NCBI GenBank assembly: GCA_947034885.2
Contig: OX344753.2
Span: 21,514,001 to 21,578,000 of the forward strand
Length of the DNA: 64,000 nucleotides
Direction: 5' to 3'
Source of the DNA: Thuidium tamariscinum
Taxonomy: Eukaryota; Streptophyta; Bryopsida; Hypnales; Thuidiaceae
Positions within the stretch are counted from its first letter, which is position 1, and every line of letters begins with the position of its first letter. The position numbers were made by a program, and so were the translations under genes. The notes beneath the pieces are model-generated. The model was not told the DNA's origin. It ran no database searches and saw nothing but the letters and a program-made list of their open reading frames with translations. Positions 21,884 through 34,559 of the stretch are shown one piece after another.

Positions 21884-24800
21884 ATGGAAGCAACAGCTGG
21901 TGCCAAGTATTGTAGTGATCCAGTCTGGATGAAGGATGCGGTTTCAAGATTCCTGGAGAGCCCAGTGTACTCTGTGCCCTTGCTGGATTTCATTGACGAG
22001 AATTGTGTCATGTTCGAGGATTCAGAAGACAACAAGCTGGAGTATACTATTGTAAGCTGTGGTTGATTTCTGGACTCTGATTTGTGTGAACTTTCTTTGT
22101 GCGCAAAGTTTCAGATTAGGGTTCCGTCATGGTGTCTGATTAGGGTTTGATGGGTTCAGGTGCACGAGAATTTCAAGGAGCTAGTGGATGGTTTGATTTC
22201 AGATTTCCTCACCAGCTTGGGAATTCCTGTTCCCACTTTTGTTCACATGCTGGCCAAGTACATAATTGAAAATTTGAAATTTAGATGGAATTTGGGCATT
22301 AACACCTACAGATTAGGGTTTAATTCGCTTGTTTGTCACTCTGGACACTGATTGAGCTCCTACTTGCCAGTGAGGTGCACGCATCATTGTATAGCATTGT
22401 GGTGCATTCCATTCTCACCGTGGACGACTTCCTCCTCTTCAAGGTGCACTCAATCCCTTCAAATTCCATTCTCTAGGAGGAAAATTCAGACTTCTAAATG
22501 TACTAAGATGTTTGGAAATTTTCAATCGTATTTGCGCACAACATGAAATATGTTTTTCGTATATAACGACTGTGCATTTACAGTGTGTAATTAAGAGGAT
22601 TGTGTATAGGACAATCATCAAGTTCATTCACTGGAGTTTACCATATAGCGGACAATCAGTCGTTTTAGAAAGAGTGCTTTTATTGCAGCTTTGATGCATA
22701 AATGTGCATAATGCAAACAAGAATGTATGTCCAGGAGATGATGCTGAAGCGTAACTTCCAGATCAGTAATCAGGCTTTGAGTCAGATTAAGAATTCATCC
22801 CAAGAACTTGAAGTGCCTGGTAGCAATTCTATTGGACTCTTGAACATGAATCCATGAAGTTACACTAAGAGTGAAAACATGTTTGTTATTGTCCCTGTTG
22901 AAATCAATATCTTCAAAGGAGACATTGATACCTAGAATTGGTTTTCTCACTGGTTGCACATCAATGGTTGATGGGATGCAGTTGACCTCCACTCTGTCAT
23001 AGATCACCTCTCGGATGTGTCAAAGCAGCAGCAGCAGAGTGACAAGAAAATGGCCAAGTCCTTATCCCTTGCTGATGCATTCCAGAAGCTCGCAAAAGTG
23101 AGTTCTTTCATTCTTCTGATATAATTAACATGGGCAATTCTTCTCAGCTAGAAACTGAAATTCTCTGATGGTAAGAACACGGCATAATTTTCTTCAGTTG
23201 TTCTATGAGGTATCCCAACTGACTGTCCATCTAACAACATATAAATAAAATGACATATGATTTGGATACAATGACATATGCCATTGAGTAATATCTAACA
23301 ACATGCTACTTCTGCTTGCTTGCAAGCTTCAGTTGAGGGGCTATTGTTTGGGAGCTCTTGAAGTGGTTAATGTTAGGGGACTTTCTTCTTCAAAGTTCTT
23401 GAACTCAAGATGTTGAAGATGAAAGTTTGTCAAAGAAAGATGTTAAGTGGTCAGGGCAACTCTGATATCCCGACTCTTGCTTGAATTTGGAGATGATCTC
23501 TAGATGTTAGGAGCTCCTTTCAAGAATGTCATGGGTGTATTTTATCAGAACATGGACAACAAGAATAACATTAGTTATTTCGGTTTGCAGGTGAAGGATG
23601 TAGACTCCGCCACAAAATATGCCCCTGCTGCCAGCCTGTATGTGCTCATCTTCTAGACATTTAAAAGAAACAGGCATGTACAGTATAAGTAGTTCACTTT
23701 TAAATTATTTTGCTCGAATACCCGCTTATGTGTGAATCATTAACTGTGTGCTCATTACTTTGATTGCCTAACCATCAATCTCCATGGTTGAATCATATGA
23801 AGCTCTAGGGCAGTGGACGAGGAGAAAAATCGACCATGCCAAAATCATGCTGACCATGCTGATCAGCGTGTGGAGCATCATGATGAGAGAAAGAAAGTAT
23901 CACAGTGTCCTCAAAATCTTGGTGAGGGCCCAGAAGAAGTTATTGAGGTCGCAGCTCCTCCAGATAGTTCTTTCCAAGAGAAAATCCCGACAAGGTGAGA
24001 ATCGACAATTGGTGCTCAACAATGATTTCAGGAAGCCCTGCACATGCTATAATAAGAACAAATAAATCTGGCAAGCATTTCCTTTCTCATCTTATGCTTC
24101 GTTCAGTAACATGACAAAAAACCATTCAACATTGTCTCAAATTGGGATGGCTCACCCTTCCCCATTTATACTTCTTAAATTGAAAGAATATTTTTGAGTC
24201 AATCATGGTGGACTTGTCAATGAGGAACCAATTAAGTCATGAGCGTTTATTCTTATGGTTGTCAAAGTACTCCAGTATAAGCACGCTAAAGAGAACTGTC
24301 TAATGGAACTAAAAAGTCTTAAATAATTCTTTTACCAACGAGTCACTGGCTCTACAAGTACTCACTTATTAAACCACAGAATCATTTAACAAATGATTGT
24401 GCCAATCTAGATTCCTTTTCTTGAATTCATTGTAAGGGTGTTCAAGCCATCTCCTCGAGAATGTTACGTACAATTCGATGAAATTGGTTCAGCAAGATCC
24501 ACTTAAATTTGTTCTGGAAATCAATTGTGGCGTCTTGTTGCATGACACATGTATTTTAGCTCTACAGGGAACCCTCCACCTCACCTGTAACCGAATCGAC
24601 GGTAACGTTTGAGAACAAGAGCTTCAAGGCACCAAATAAAGTTCAAGCTTCGCACCACAAAAGAGCCACAGAGACAACAGCTGCTTCCGTGATGGAGAAT
24701 CGAAAAGAGAATCCAAGGACTGCGAAAGTGTCGTTTGAGGCACCTCGGGAGGTTGAATTTCTAGGGGAGCCAGAGCCAGATATTCTATTAGACGGGGACG

Positions 24801-27229
24801 GTGATGAGTTCGGTGATGACTTTGACAGGGCCAGATGTGAAGGTTCAGCAGAAAGCCAAGAGCCGAAAGAAGAGCAGGCTCCAGAGCCTACGGCCTTCAA
24901 GTAAACATTCAGTCTCAATTTATGAAACTTCAGTAATCCAGTGCATTCAGTTTCATACCTTATAGAAACCATCTGATTTGTGCAGTGCTATTCTGTTGAA
25001 CTGGAGAGCTCAAGAAGGTTATTGGAAATAATGCTAAGTTGTTTTATTGAATCTGGGATGTTCAAATCTGTGGTTTAACAAATGATTCACATTGAACAAC
25101 ATAGGATTATGTATTGTTGCTTTCTTCTGACGAGAGACCGAGTGACATGATTGCCTTGTGAACATGAATCCTGATATTTTGCAATGTGAATAATCCATAA
25201 TATTCTTTAGTTAAAACAGTGAAACTTTGGTGGGATTCAAGTTGGATTCTTGGGTGATATGTTTGTAAGAAGAGTTTCAGAGAAAAATATATCGGGCCCA
25301 TCTTTTGAGGGTGTGTCACACATGGACTCTTGAATGTTATGTTTGAATTGCTCTTCTGTCTAACTTATGCCAACCTCAGCTTGCTCGATGTCAAATAGGC
25401 TTACAGTACATTACCTTTTTATGCTATTCGAGGTCTTCGGTCTTCAAAACTGTAGTTCTGTATTCCTCTGATTGGAAATTTCCCCATTGTCAAAACGAGG
25501 TGCATAAGTGGGTTCTTTCCAGGACAGGTGTAGATTTAGGTATTTTACACGGACACATAAATTTGCCTATATTACTGAAAAAACGCTAATTTAGTGAGTA
25601 TTTCCCACGTGTGCTGTTGAAGTGCAGAATGCTGGAGGATTTACTAGATGACATCGAAATATGGAAGCCAAAATCACTGCATCTCAATGTACCGAGTTTT
25701 TGTTTCTTTTCATTTGTGAGGTATGGAGTTTGCAAAGTGTTTTCTCCATGAAAACTAGATGATGAAGTTGAAGAGCTGAACAACTTGTGTATCTCTGATG
25801 ACAGGTGAATGATGGAGAGATTCAGCAACGAAGGCGCTATTTGGAACAGCAACGGGATCGAATCCTTGCTCACAAAAAATGTTAGTGTGCAATCATCCTG
25901 TGTCAAGTTTAGTTGCCCAAACTAATTGTAACGTATTTTGGGGATGATAGAAACCCACGCCATAATATTCTAACATAGGGCAAAAGGCTTCCCTCAGACC
26001 CTAAACCGCAAAATTATTGGGAAAGAGATGCACAGAAGGATAAACATATAACCCCTTGATTAATCGTTGTCAATAGGAAAATTTACTTTTTAACTGCATC
26101 AACCCTATATACACCCTGGGTTCATTGCCTAAAGTTTTATTAAAAAAAAAATATTATTCCTAAATGACCATGTTTTTTTCAATCTGACTTGAATTTGTTG
26201 ACAGACATTACAATTCTCAGGGAAAATGCTCGTAAGATGGTATTCTTTGGTTCTACAATAGTGACTGATGCACTCATGACAACTTTCTCCTTGTCAAACG
26301 AAATTTGCAGCGGTTCGAGAGAAGCAAATGAGGTTTTTCAGGCAATTGGAAACCAAAGCTGATGCTAAACCTCAGAAACTGAGGCGATCCACCCAGCCCA
26401 TGGCAGGATTGCCACGAGACACTGAGGTGAAGAATTCAGGGTTTATTTGTACTTCAATTTTTCACATAGCATGTAGAAGCGAATTTTGGAGATTTCATTT
26501 GGTTGCCAAATCAATTGGCCGTCCATTTATCAATTCCAAATTTCCAATTGGTCGTCCGTGTATCAAGGAGTCATATACTTATCGAGACTGCCAAATAGGT
26601 AAGTTTTGTCACATAGTACATTTGTCATCGTGCAAATCCAATGTTAACGTTCCGAATTCAGGAAACAAAGAGACTCGGGGGCCAATTCATTATAGAATTC
26701 TTCTGATGAATATTTCTGTCATTTCTATAACAACCTGTAGTCATGTGTTTAACCCATTAAAACACTTGAACTTTTGCACATATTTGCTTTAATTTACTTT
26801 GGTATGAGTATATTATTTTCTTCATCTCCATCATACTGTTTCAAATTGGTCACGAAGGGAAATTTTCTTTTAAAGATTCCAATCTTACTTTAGATGAATG
26901 AGAAGCTATTTAAACAAAACATTTCCCCAAAGCACTGTGTATCATCCAGAATATATGGGCTTCAAAGTGATTACGGGGGTAATAAAAAGAGTTCCAGTTA
27001 ATCATGTCATGACCAGGGTCTTGGATTTCATTAACGTTTTTGTCTGGTTGAGAGCATCATTCTTGAGTATGTAATTTGCTGTTCTGAGAAATGATGCTGA
27101 GTATCTTTCAATCCCTGGCAGGCCAATAAAAAGAGGGAAACACTAAGAAAGGAACTGGCTCGGTGCCTGAAGGAGGAGCTTTCAAATAAGACCTTGAACA
27201 TGTCTCCCGATTCAAAGAAAATAAGGTGA
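21884..27229 (+). CDS. CFAP36: CFAP36-like cilia- and flagella-associated protein (BART domain)
   Basis: I rebuilt 13 exons that join in phase to 477 aa: 21884-22051, 22160-22257, 22371-22443, 22735-22780, 23003-23097, 23591-23637, 23809-23994, 24568-24900, 25628-25688, 25805-25880, 26205-26231, 26311-26426 and 27122-27229. Residues about 10-128 form the BART-like domain: FLESPVYSVPLLDFIDENC, then KELVDGLISDFL, then DDFLLFKEMMLKRN. A low-complexity, charged middle follows. The C-terminal part is a charged helix with EIQQRRRYLEQQRDRILAHK and REKQMRFFRQLE, as in animal CFAP36. Human CFAP36 is shorter, about 340 aa. BART domains bind ARL-type small GTPases, and CFAP36 is a ciliary protein, so in a plant the site of action would be the sperm flagellum. 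Exons 4, 5, 7 and 11 were chosen by phase and are the least certain. The family call is strong. Confidence 0.85.
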
Positions 27230-27304
27230 ATGAATCTTAAAACGTACAACTATTAGTAAGAGCTTATGCTGCACCTACAAAGGCACATAATTATATTTTA
27301 TGTT

Positions 27305-27310
27305 AATAAA
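27305..27310 (+). terminator. Candidate poly(A) signal for the CFAP36-like gene
   Basis: AATAAA lies 76 bases after the stop codon on the coding strand, a reasonable distance for a plant 3' end. There is no transcript evidence. Confidence 0.35.
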
Positions 27311-30300
27311 GCAATGTTCCGCTTAGAATACCGAAACTCATTTACTTGGTGGAAATTGTAATATCTTAGGTCAATCTGGTCCTTTACTAAAAATTGTCTT
27401 TTGCCCTTGTCTGAGCATAATTTCGATGAAGCTATTTTAAGCTTATGTTGACCTAGTGCCAACTAGCCATTCGAAGGGAGGAACGGAACTATATAATAAT
27501 AAACTCTCCCTTCCTTCAGCTTTCTATTTTGACACTCGATTGGCCTAATTTTGTAATCATGCTCTGCATTTTCCACAACTGAGCAATCAATATCAGACCT
27601 TCAATTTCCCAGTCAATTTATCGTACTTATATGAAATTTGTTGTTCAGGTTGGAAGCCAAGACCATATTAACCCATTCTGTGTAGTGTCGACTATGCAAT
27701 ACAAAGAGCATCATCATCCTCTCACAATCTCATTGTTTTAAGATGTCCTTATTTTGAGTACGTTGATTGAGAATCACTGGATAAGATCCAACCATTGAAG
27801 TTATTTTCTGATTTGGACAACCTTGTTACAGAAAAGGTAATTTTCACCAGGGCGCCAGGCTCTTGGGGCTTCGTATGTTATTCCTTAAACAAGGGTTCAT
27901 ACTTTAGTTACTCTTTTACCCATTGTAGTCCAAGATGATGTGTTATTTGTCTTCATAAGTTTCACTTCACGTCATCCAAAACAAAAACCTCTGTTTTGCT
28001 GCTGGAGTAGCTTAACATATGGTGCTAGTACTCATGACGCCAAGCTGACTCGACCTAAATGCAAATGTGTCAAGTTTCCTTTTGAATTGTTCTTGGATTG
28101 AAGATCTTAACTTTGCACTAGTTTTAATTAACCTTCCCAGATATTGTAGGAAATCTAGTCCATAGTGATCGAACTTCACATAATTATCAGAAGTGTATAT
28201 CCTGTACACTCCGTCGCACGTTAAAGTTCAGATTTGTTGCTACTTTTTGCAGTTAGTTTTGGTAGATTGAGTATTGCATACACTGTTTTTTGGCTTGTAA
28301 AATTTCCCTACCTTGTCTCTAAATCCTCATGACCAGGGTGTCATGCTCCTGCCACACGCAATAGATCTAGCTAAGCTTCAAATTCCAGTTACCTACGTAC
28401 AGTACGGAAGTCTACTCTTAAAGCGACCCTTTTAAGAGTCGGGGGGAAGCTAAACTCCTTGAAACAATTTTCAATTAATTTTTTTTGGAGTTGGCATCCA
28501 ACCCAAGTCGCTCATAGTTTTCAGATCTTTGTGAAATTAGTTACGAATATTTGAAGTTGAAATGCAGTGGTCACCCCCTCAAAGAAAGCAAAATGTACCT
28601 CAGTCTGTGATAGAGCTAGGTCGCTATTAAAGCAGGCCAGCAGGGTCGCTTTTATACACGAATTCTTAGCAGGGGCCGACAGCGATGTCCAAAGTCCAGA
28701 ATTACTGGAAGATATCGATATGTCAGATCAACCTTATTCGTGGCTTAGCCTGGCTTGTAATTTTCTCACAACCTGTCAGCCTGAGCAGCTTCCTGCAGAG
28801 TGTCTGCAAATTAAATATATCTATCTTCCAGCTCCGGCCAAGCAAATTCCTCCCGAAGAGCTCTGTGCTGTCTGATTGTGGATAAAATCACTCATGATCA
28901 GTAGAGTATCTGAGTTAATAGATACATTTTATTTATTAAATTCCTTCGGGTGCCGCCGTAATGCCCACGCTTCCATCGTCACATTCATAAAAATGGCGAA
29001 ATTTCAGGAAATTGGCACTTTTCCAAGTGCCCATCAGATCTACACCTGTATTGAATGTCACGATCGATTTTGGCAGTAGACTGAAATCAACATGCCATTC
29101 ATTTGAACGAACATGATAATTCTTGTTCGACAAACATCTAAACCACTTAATTGCTTGTTTGCGTGGCTGCAATCCTCAGAAGTATCTTCAACCTCGCCAT
29201 CGTTCTACTAGCTACGACCTGGTACGGACTGTAGATCAGAGTGCCAAAGCACGCCACTGTAATCCTGTCATGCATCGGATCGATTTGTATAAAATAAGAA
29301 AAGCAATCTTGTCATCGCTGGCTGGCAGTTTAACCCTCCAAACATCATTGAACAAAGTTCGGAGAGCAATTCCCGAAGTCCAAAACATATATAATAATTA
29401 TATTACAGAAGTGTGGAATCGAAGTGAGCTAGCTCAAATTTCGCTTCGCATTTGCTCGGCGGACAATTTCCAGCTAAGAACACTTGTTCGTCAACTAACT
29501 GGAGAAGGAAACACACACACACAAATATAAATATAAATATACATAAGGTATTATATATTTCATTAAATATAGGCCGACGTGCTTCAGAGGGTTGAAATTG
29601 TGATATACAAGAGCTAGCTCAGAGCTCTGAAAATTAGGACCTACAGTATATCGATCTCAGGATCCAGGCTAGAGTCTGGACACTGCGAATCAAGTGAGAT
29701 TTCAGCATTTTTACAAAATTTGACGACGTGTATCTTTATTAAGAAAAATTGGCAAACAAACGGACTCCACGAGTATGGAGATTCGGGATTTCTAGAATTG
29801 AGCTGAGTAATATATCTGAAATTGCATCCATTCAAGCTTGCTTGCGATTGTAGCTTCCCGGAATCGAAGCCACTGTGGATTGTGTAACTATCTTCTGATC
29901 GACATATTTTCAAAAACGACAATATATCTCTCGGAAATGAAGAGTGCAGTGTGCTTCCCACGCGGAATATTCTGAAGTATGTACACCAGCTAGCTCAATC
30001 CATCAATCAAATACACGATCTCAGTCACCACTGAGGCCTTCTCAATTATAATCATGTCTTCATGCATCGATCATTATTTTTCTTTCTCGACAGAAGAACT
30101 CGATCATACAAACTTCATTGAACTTCAATTCGAATGACGCGCAAATGTTAATTCTCTCAGTAAGCTAGTACAGAGCCTGCGATCTGATCGAATCCATCTT
30201 TCTTCAATCCAATGACAGGGTCCGATCCTAGCTACGGTAGCTAGCTGTGGTCACACCCGGATCGGAGCTAAGCCAGCAACACCGAGAATCATATATACGC

Positions 30301-30887
30301 ACTGGGGGACATGACATACAGTATATACTTCTGATGTTTGATCGACGTACGTACACTCAACCTGCGGACGTTCAATTCCGTGTTTCTTCCGATATATCCT
30401 ATCGGGTCGCCCTGTTCTGACGTACAAAACCCTTCACCGTTCCCAACTGCAAGTCATATCTCCAGCAGATATATATATCAATTGATGAAGTTTTGATCAT
30501 TTGTGTGTGTGTGTGCACCGCATCTCAACGAACTAAAGGCTTTGATGTAAAATTAAAAGAAAGTTCCATAATATCATGGCATTCCGAGTTTTCGACGTCA
30601 TAAGTTGAGGTTACTTTCGTTGACACTAGCCGGATCTATATGTGCATTGCCGGGAAGCTCGACTCTAGTTCCTTGAAGTTGGGGCGCCAGCTAGCTGTCG
30701 TCACTTTTGCAGCAAAAGTCAGTGAGGGTGTTCGCAGATTCTGTGGTAACAGTGGCAGCAGCTGTGCACTGAAGTCCCTCCGTCCTGAACTCGTTGGAGC
30801 AGCTGCTCTTTTGACTGGACGGAAATGGCAGATTGGGTAGAAAATAAGCTTAGTGGGGACTTTCGTGGCCGACAGGTCGGGGACTCT
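27311..30887. other. Unassigned intergenic region
   Basis: I found no recognisable gene. Open frames at 28567-28875 (+), 29123-29530 (+) and 29641-29961 (-) read as mixed sequence with no domain, signal peptide or convincing splice borders. Base composition is more balanced than in the transposon blocks, so a non-coding transcript or decayed gene is possible. Short CA/GT and ATAAAT tracts occur near 29511, 29525 and 30502. Confidence 0.35.
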
Positions 30888-31123
30888 GGGTGAACTGGCC
30901 TCCTCGCTCCGCTACAGCAAGTACACCAAGTAATTCCAGGGGTGCAAGTAAAACAAAAAGCCCCCTATTTTGCCCTTAACCAATTTACCATGAACATTCT
31001 TCCAAGCTAATGTGGGGCCTCTGATTGCAAATATGAATTCAAATTTGCAAAAAGAAATATTTGCAAGAGATAAAAAAATTCCAGTATTTTCTCAAGTGGC
31101 CGAGCGAGGGGTCAGTTCACCCT
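30888..31123. mobile_element. Short TIR element, GGCC/GAGCGAGG family, copy 2
   Basis: The left end gggtgaactggcctcctcgc and the right end gcgaggggtcagttcaccc are inverted repeats. The interior has gcaagtaaaa and gccccctattttg, matching copy 1 at 1292-1513. It is non-coding. Confidence 0.6.
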
Positions 31124-31172
31124 AGCCCATTGGCTGGAGTGTATGAGGTAAATTCCTTGTGCACAAAATAGC

Positions 31173-32647
31173 GGATGAATGTAAGAAACATTTGTACTAT
31201 TTTTCGTCACAACCTAAGTGCTGATTTGTTTTTGGGTCATAACTTTTTTATTTTTGCTCGAAATGACTCAAGATTTTTAGAGAAGGTACTCATGACTATC
31301 ATACATCTTACATAATTTTTTCATAATTTAAAAAAATATTTTAATACTAAAATAGTACTAATGATTAAATGTCACAAATGAGAATTTAGAGGTTTTTAGT
31401 ATTAAGGAGTGAATGCAAGAAACACATGTACTATTTGTTGCGTTTTACTACAATATTCATGACTTTTTCTGGAGTACTTTAAAATTAGAAAATTAATTTG
31501 AATTTTTTTTGAAAAATATGAATAATGTATACAACTCTAAGATGAAGATTTTCACCGAAGAAAATTGATAGAAAAATTCTCTAAGTAGGAGAACTTAAAA
31601 AGCGCCAAAACTCAAGAAAATACATACCTTCATGTTTTAATTCGGGAAAAATAGTAAAAATAAGTAAATACAAAAAATAAAAAGTGTTCATTTACAACAA
31701 CTCTATGGAGATGGTCATTCACAAAAAAAGCCACTAAAATAATATTTTATATGTTTCAAAATACAAGCAAAAAGAAACTTTCTTTGTAGTCTTCTACACC
31801 ACATAAAAATAACTTTTTTCAAAATCCCTCAGGTGGAAATATGTAAGTCTACTAGAAGACCATCTCATCCAAATTTCATCTCAAAATCATTAAAGAAAGG
31901 TACTCCTTAGTACTAAAAACTTCCAAATTGTCATTTGTGGCATTTAATCACTAGGTAAGTACTATTTTAGTATTAAAATATTTTTGAAAATTATGAAAAA
32001 ATTATGTAAGGTGTATGATAGTCATGAGTACCTTCTCTAGAAATATTGAGTCATTTCGATCAAAAATGAAAAACTTATGGCCTAAAAACAGATCAGCATT
32101 TAGGTTGTGACGGAAAATAGTACAAGTGTTTCTTGCATTCACCCTAAGGAGTACCTTTTTTAAATGATTTTGAGATGAAATTTAGATGAGATGGTCTTCT
32201 ATTAGACTTACAACTCTCCACATGAGGGATTTTGAAAAAAGTTATTTTTATGTAGTGTGGAAATCTACAAAGTGAGCTTCTTTTTGCTTGAATTTTGAAA
32301 CATATAAAATATTATTTTGGTGGCTTTTTTGGTGAATGACCATCTTGATAGAGTTGTTGAAAATGGACACTTTTTATTTTTTATATTTACTTATTTTTAT
32401 TATTTTTCCCAAGTAAAAACATGAAAATATGTATTTTCTTGAGGTTTGGCGCTTTTTAAGTTCTCCTACTTAAAGCACTTCTCTATCAATTTCCTTTGGT
32501 GAAAACTTTCATCTTAGAGGTGTATACATTGTTCGTATTTTTCATATTTTTTTCAAATTAATTTTTTAGTTTTAAAGTACTCTAGAAAAAGTCATGAATA
32601 TTGTAGTAAAATGCAACAAATAGTACAAGTGTTTCTTGCATTCACCC
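31173..32647 (-). mobile_element. ~733-bp TIR element (4-bp TSD family), outer copy, split
   Basis: The ends GGATGAATGTAAGAAACA and TTTCTTGCATTCACCC are inverted repeats, and TAGC lies on both sides (31169-31172 and 32648-32651). The copy is interrupted by a second family member plus duplicated target (31407-32148). Removing that leaves about 733 bp, the same length as the other members. It lies opposite to the inner copy, so the nest reads as a large imperfect palindrome. It has no transposase frame. Confidence 0.75.
31407..32144 (+). mobile_element. 738-bp TIR element (4-bp TSD family), inner copy
   Basis: The ends GAGTGAATGCAAGAAACAC and GTGTTTCTTGCATTCACCC are inverted. TAAG flanks both sides (31403-31406 and 32145-32148). 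It is inserted into the outer copy, and the uninterrupted target sequence ctaaggagtacc can be read in the matching part of its own interior. Other members lie at 35223-35955 and 41219-41963. Confidence 0.8.
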
Positions 32648-32925
32648 TAGCGAGCTTTTATTTTTACTTGTTTCTAGAATGACTTGTTGTGTAGTTGAAC
32701 GAGGGGGCCAATTCTCCCCAACCCTTTAATTTGGGCTGGGGTGACATGACATTATTAACGTTTATTGTGTATGTGTGGTCCTTTTACCCCGTATAATCAG
32801 GAGCCCTCCATCCTTGCATGACCAATCATGAGTCTTAAAAAACTCTAACAATAAGTCGTAGCTAGCTAATGATATTACATGTATATATTTTAACTAAAAT
32901 CCCCCCGGTATATAGGGGAGAATAA

Positions 32926-33853
32926 CCCCTAAATGTATTTGACTATGTTTTGCCAAAAATACTCTAAAAAGGCACTTCTAGTATAAGACCCAAATCTTTA
33001 AAAAGAAAACATTTTAGAACAGATTTAACCATGGGATCTTATAGTACACTAGTTTGAAAATATGTGGAAAAAATTTCAGAAATTTTCATCATGTCGATTG
33101 CAAGATAATAGTGTTTGAATTGTCAAAAATCCATTTTTTGTCCCTACAAAAATCCGGGCAGCTACACTACAGTAGCTCACTTTTGTGTGAAAAAAATTCC
33201 AAAATGGTTGTTACTCTTTGGATTCATTCTTCTAATCAAGTTGGCTACATGCCTAAAATATTTCAAATCATTTGGAGTTGTACAACATGTGGAAAAAAAT
33301 TAGTAAGTAGAAAGAGGTAGAAAATGATTCAAAATACTAAAATAGTAATAATTAATTTTTGAAATTGAAAATTTCCAATCCCAATGGTTGTAATGTTGTA
33401 ATAGAAAATCTTAACTTTATTTATTTTTTATTTTTCAAAAATATTAAAAATTGAGTAAAATAAAGGGCTTCAAAGTTGATTTTGGAGTGGAGATTCCATA
33501 ACTTCTTACAAACTACCCTCAAACTAAAACTCCCATAACTTTCATCTCATAAATCAAAATGGAATAATTAAAATCTTTCCAAGGAGATAAAAATCTAAAG
33601 AACCAATTTCAAATTTCAAACTTTTAAGAAATTGATTTTTGAAGAAGTTTTCTCAGCTACCAAGTAAGAGAAATCACATATGCAATAACTTTTTATCCAT
33701 GTTGTCAAAAGTTATGAAAATTGTTGGGCCTTAAAGTTACTCCTTGGACGTACATTGAGTGAAAATTTCAAAGAAAAGAAATAAAAACTCTATTTGTAGT
33801 GAACTACCCAAAATTGCTATGTTGCCAAAAAACGTAGTTTCAGCATTTAGGGG
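32926..33853 (+). mobile_element. TTAA-type element, family 1, copy B (ATAA flanks)
   Basis: The ends CCCCTAAATG and GCATTTAGGGG are inverted repeats. ATAA lies on both sides (32922-32925 and 33854-33857), so this copy seems to have used a one-base variant of the TTAA target. Length is 928 bp. The interior matches copies A (7557-8475) and C (50918-51842). No coding frame is recognisable; the 62- to 88-aa frames at 33054-33320 are AT-driven. Confidence 0.7.
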
Positions 33854-33900
33854 ATAATCTCCATCTAAGAAGAGCCAGCTTACTAATTTAACGATGTCAT

Positions 33901-34190
33901 GGAATTGACCCCCTTGCTTGGCCACTCAAAAAAATGCAATTTTTTAAAATTTTCTACGCATGATAAAATTTTCATATTTTGAATTCATATTTGTAATAAA
34001 GGCCCCAAATTAACTACAAGAAGTGTACTAGATAATTTACTTGGGCACAAAATAGGGGACTTGTTTTTACTTACATCCTTGAAAAAATTGACCCCCTCAC
34101 TTGGCCACTTGGAAAAATGCTAGAATTTTTAATTTTTTGTTGTAAATGATTTTTTACTTGGTGTGACTGAGCGAGGGGGCCAATTTTATC
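33901..34190. mobile_element. GGCC/GAGCGAGG family, compound copy
   Basis: The left end ggaattgacccccttgcttg, an internal repeat of that end near 34088 (aattgaccccctcacttgg), and the right end gagcgagggggccaatttt indicate one or two overlapping members. It is non-coding. Confidence 0.5.
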
Positions 34191-34559
34191 GCAGAGACCT
34201 TCATCTGGAGGCTAGGAAATAACGATTGAAGCCGAGGATAAGCCGATTTAACTATACATACAGTAAACCTGCCTATGACAACCGAATGCCAGTGGTTTGG
34301 CCTGCTCCCTCAAGCCAAAAAAATTCAGAATTTTTTCCCATACAAAGAGAAATGTGAGAAATGAAGAAAGTAACAAAAAATTTTTAATTTTTTGGATACA
34401 ATAGAGTTAATTGTAAAGTGTATGCAATAGGGAACCAAGAGCTAGAGTTTGGGAAAAACATGGGGAAAAACACAAAACAAAACTCTTTAAAGCACCAAAA
34501 CTAAGGTATATAAGAATTTAGTCCCATGTTTCTTTTCTACTATTTTTAATTATACCTCT

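Larger units (their letters stand above)
31124..32730. mobile_element. GGCC/GAGCGAGG family element split by nested insertions
   Basis: The left piece (to 31172, ending gcacaaaatagc) and the right piece (from 32648, tagcgagcttttatttttac, to about 32730, gagggggccaattc) resemble one element of the copy 1/copy 2 family. It is interrupted by the ~1.5-kb nested insertion at 31173-32647. The right piece parallels 34037-34190. Confidence 0.45.

Noticed and set aside
28567..28875. 102-aa open frame on the plus strand
   Set aside because: No domain, no convincing splice partners and an alternative overlapping frame. Kept only as part of an unassigned region.
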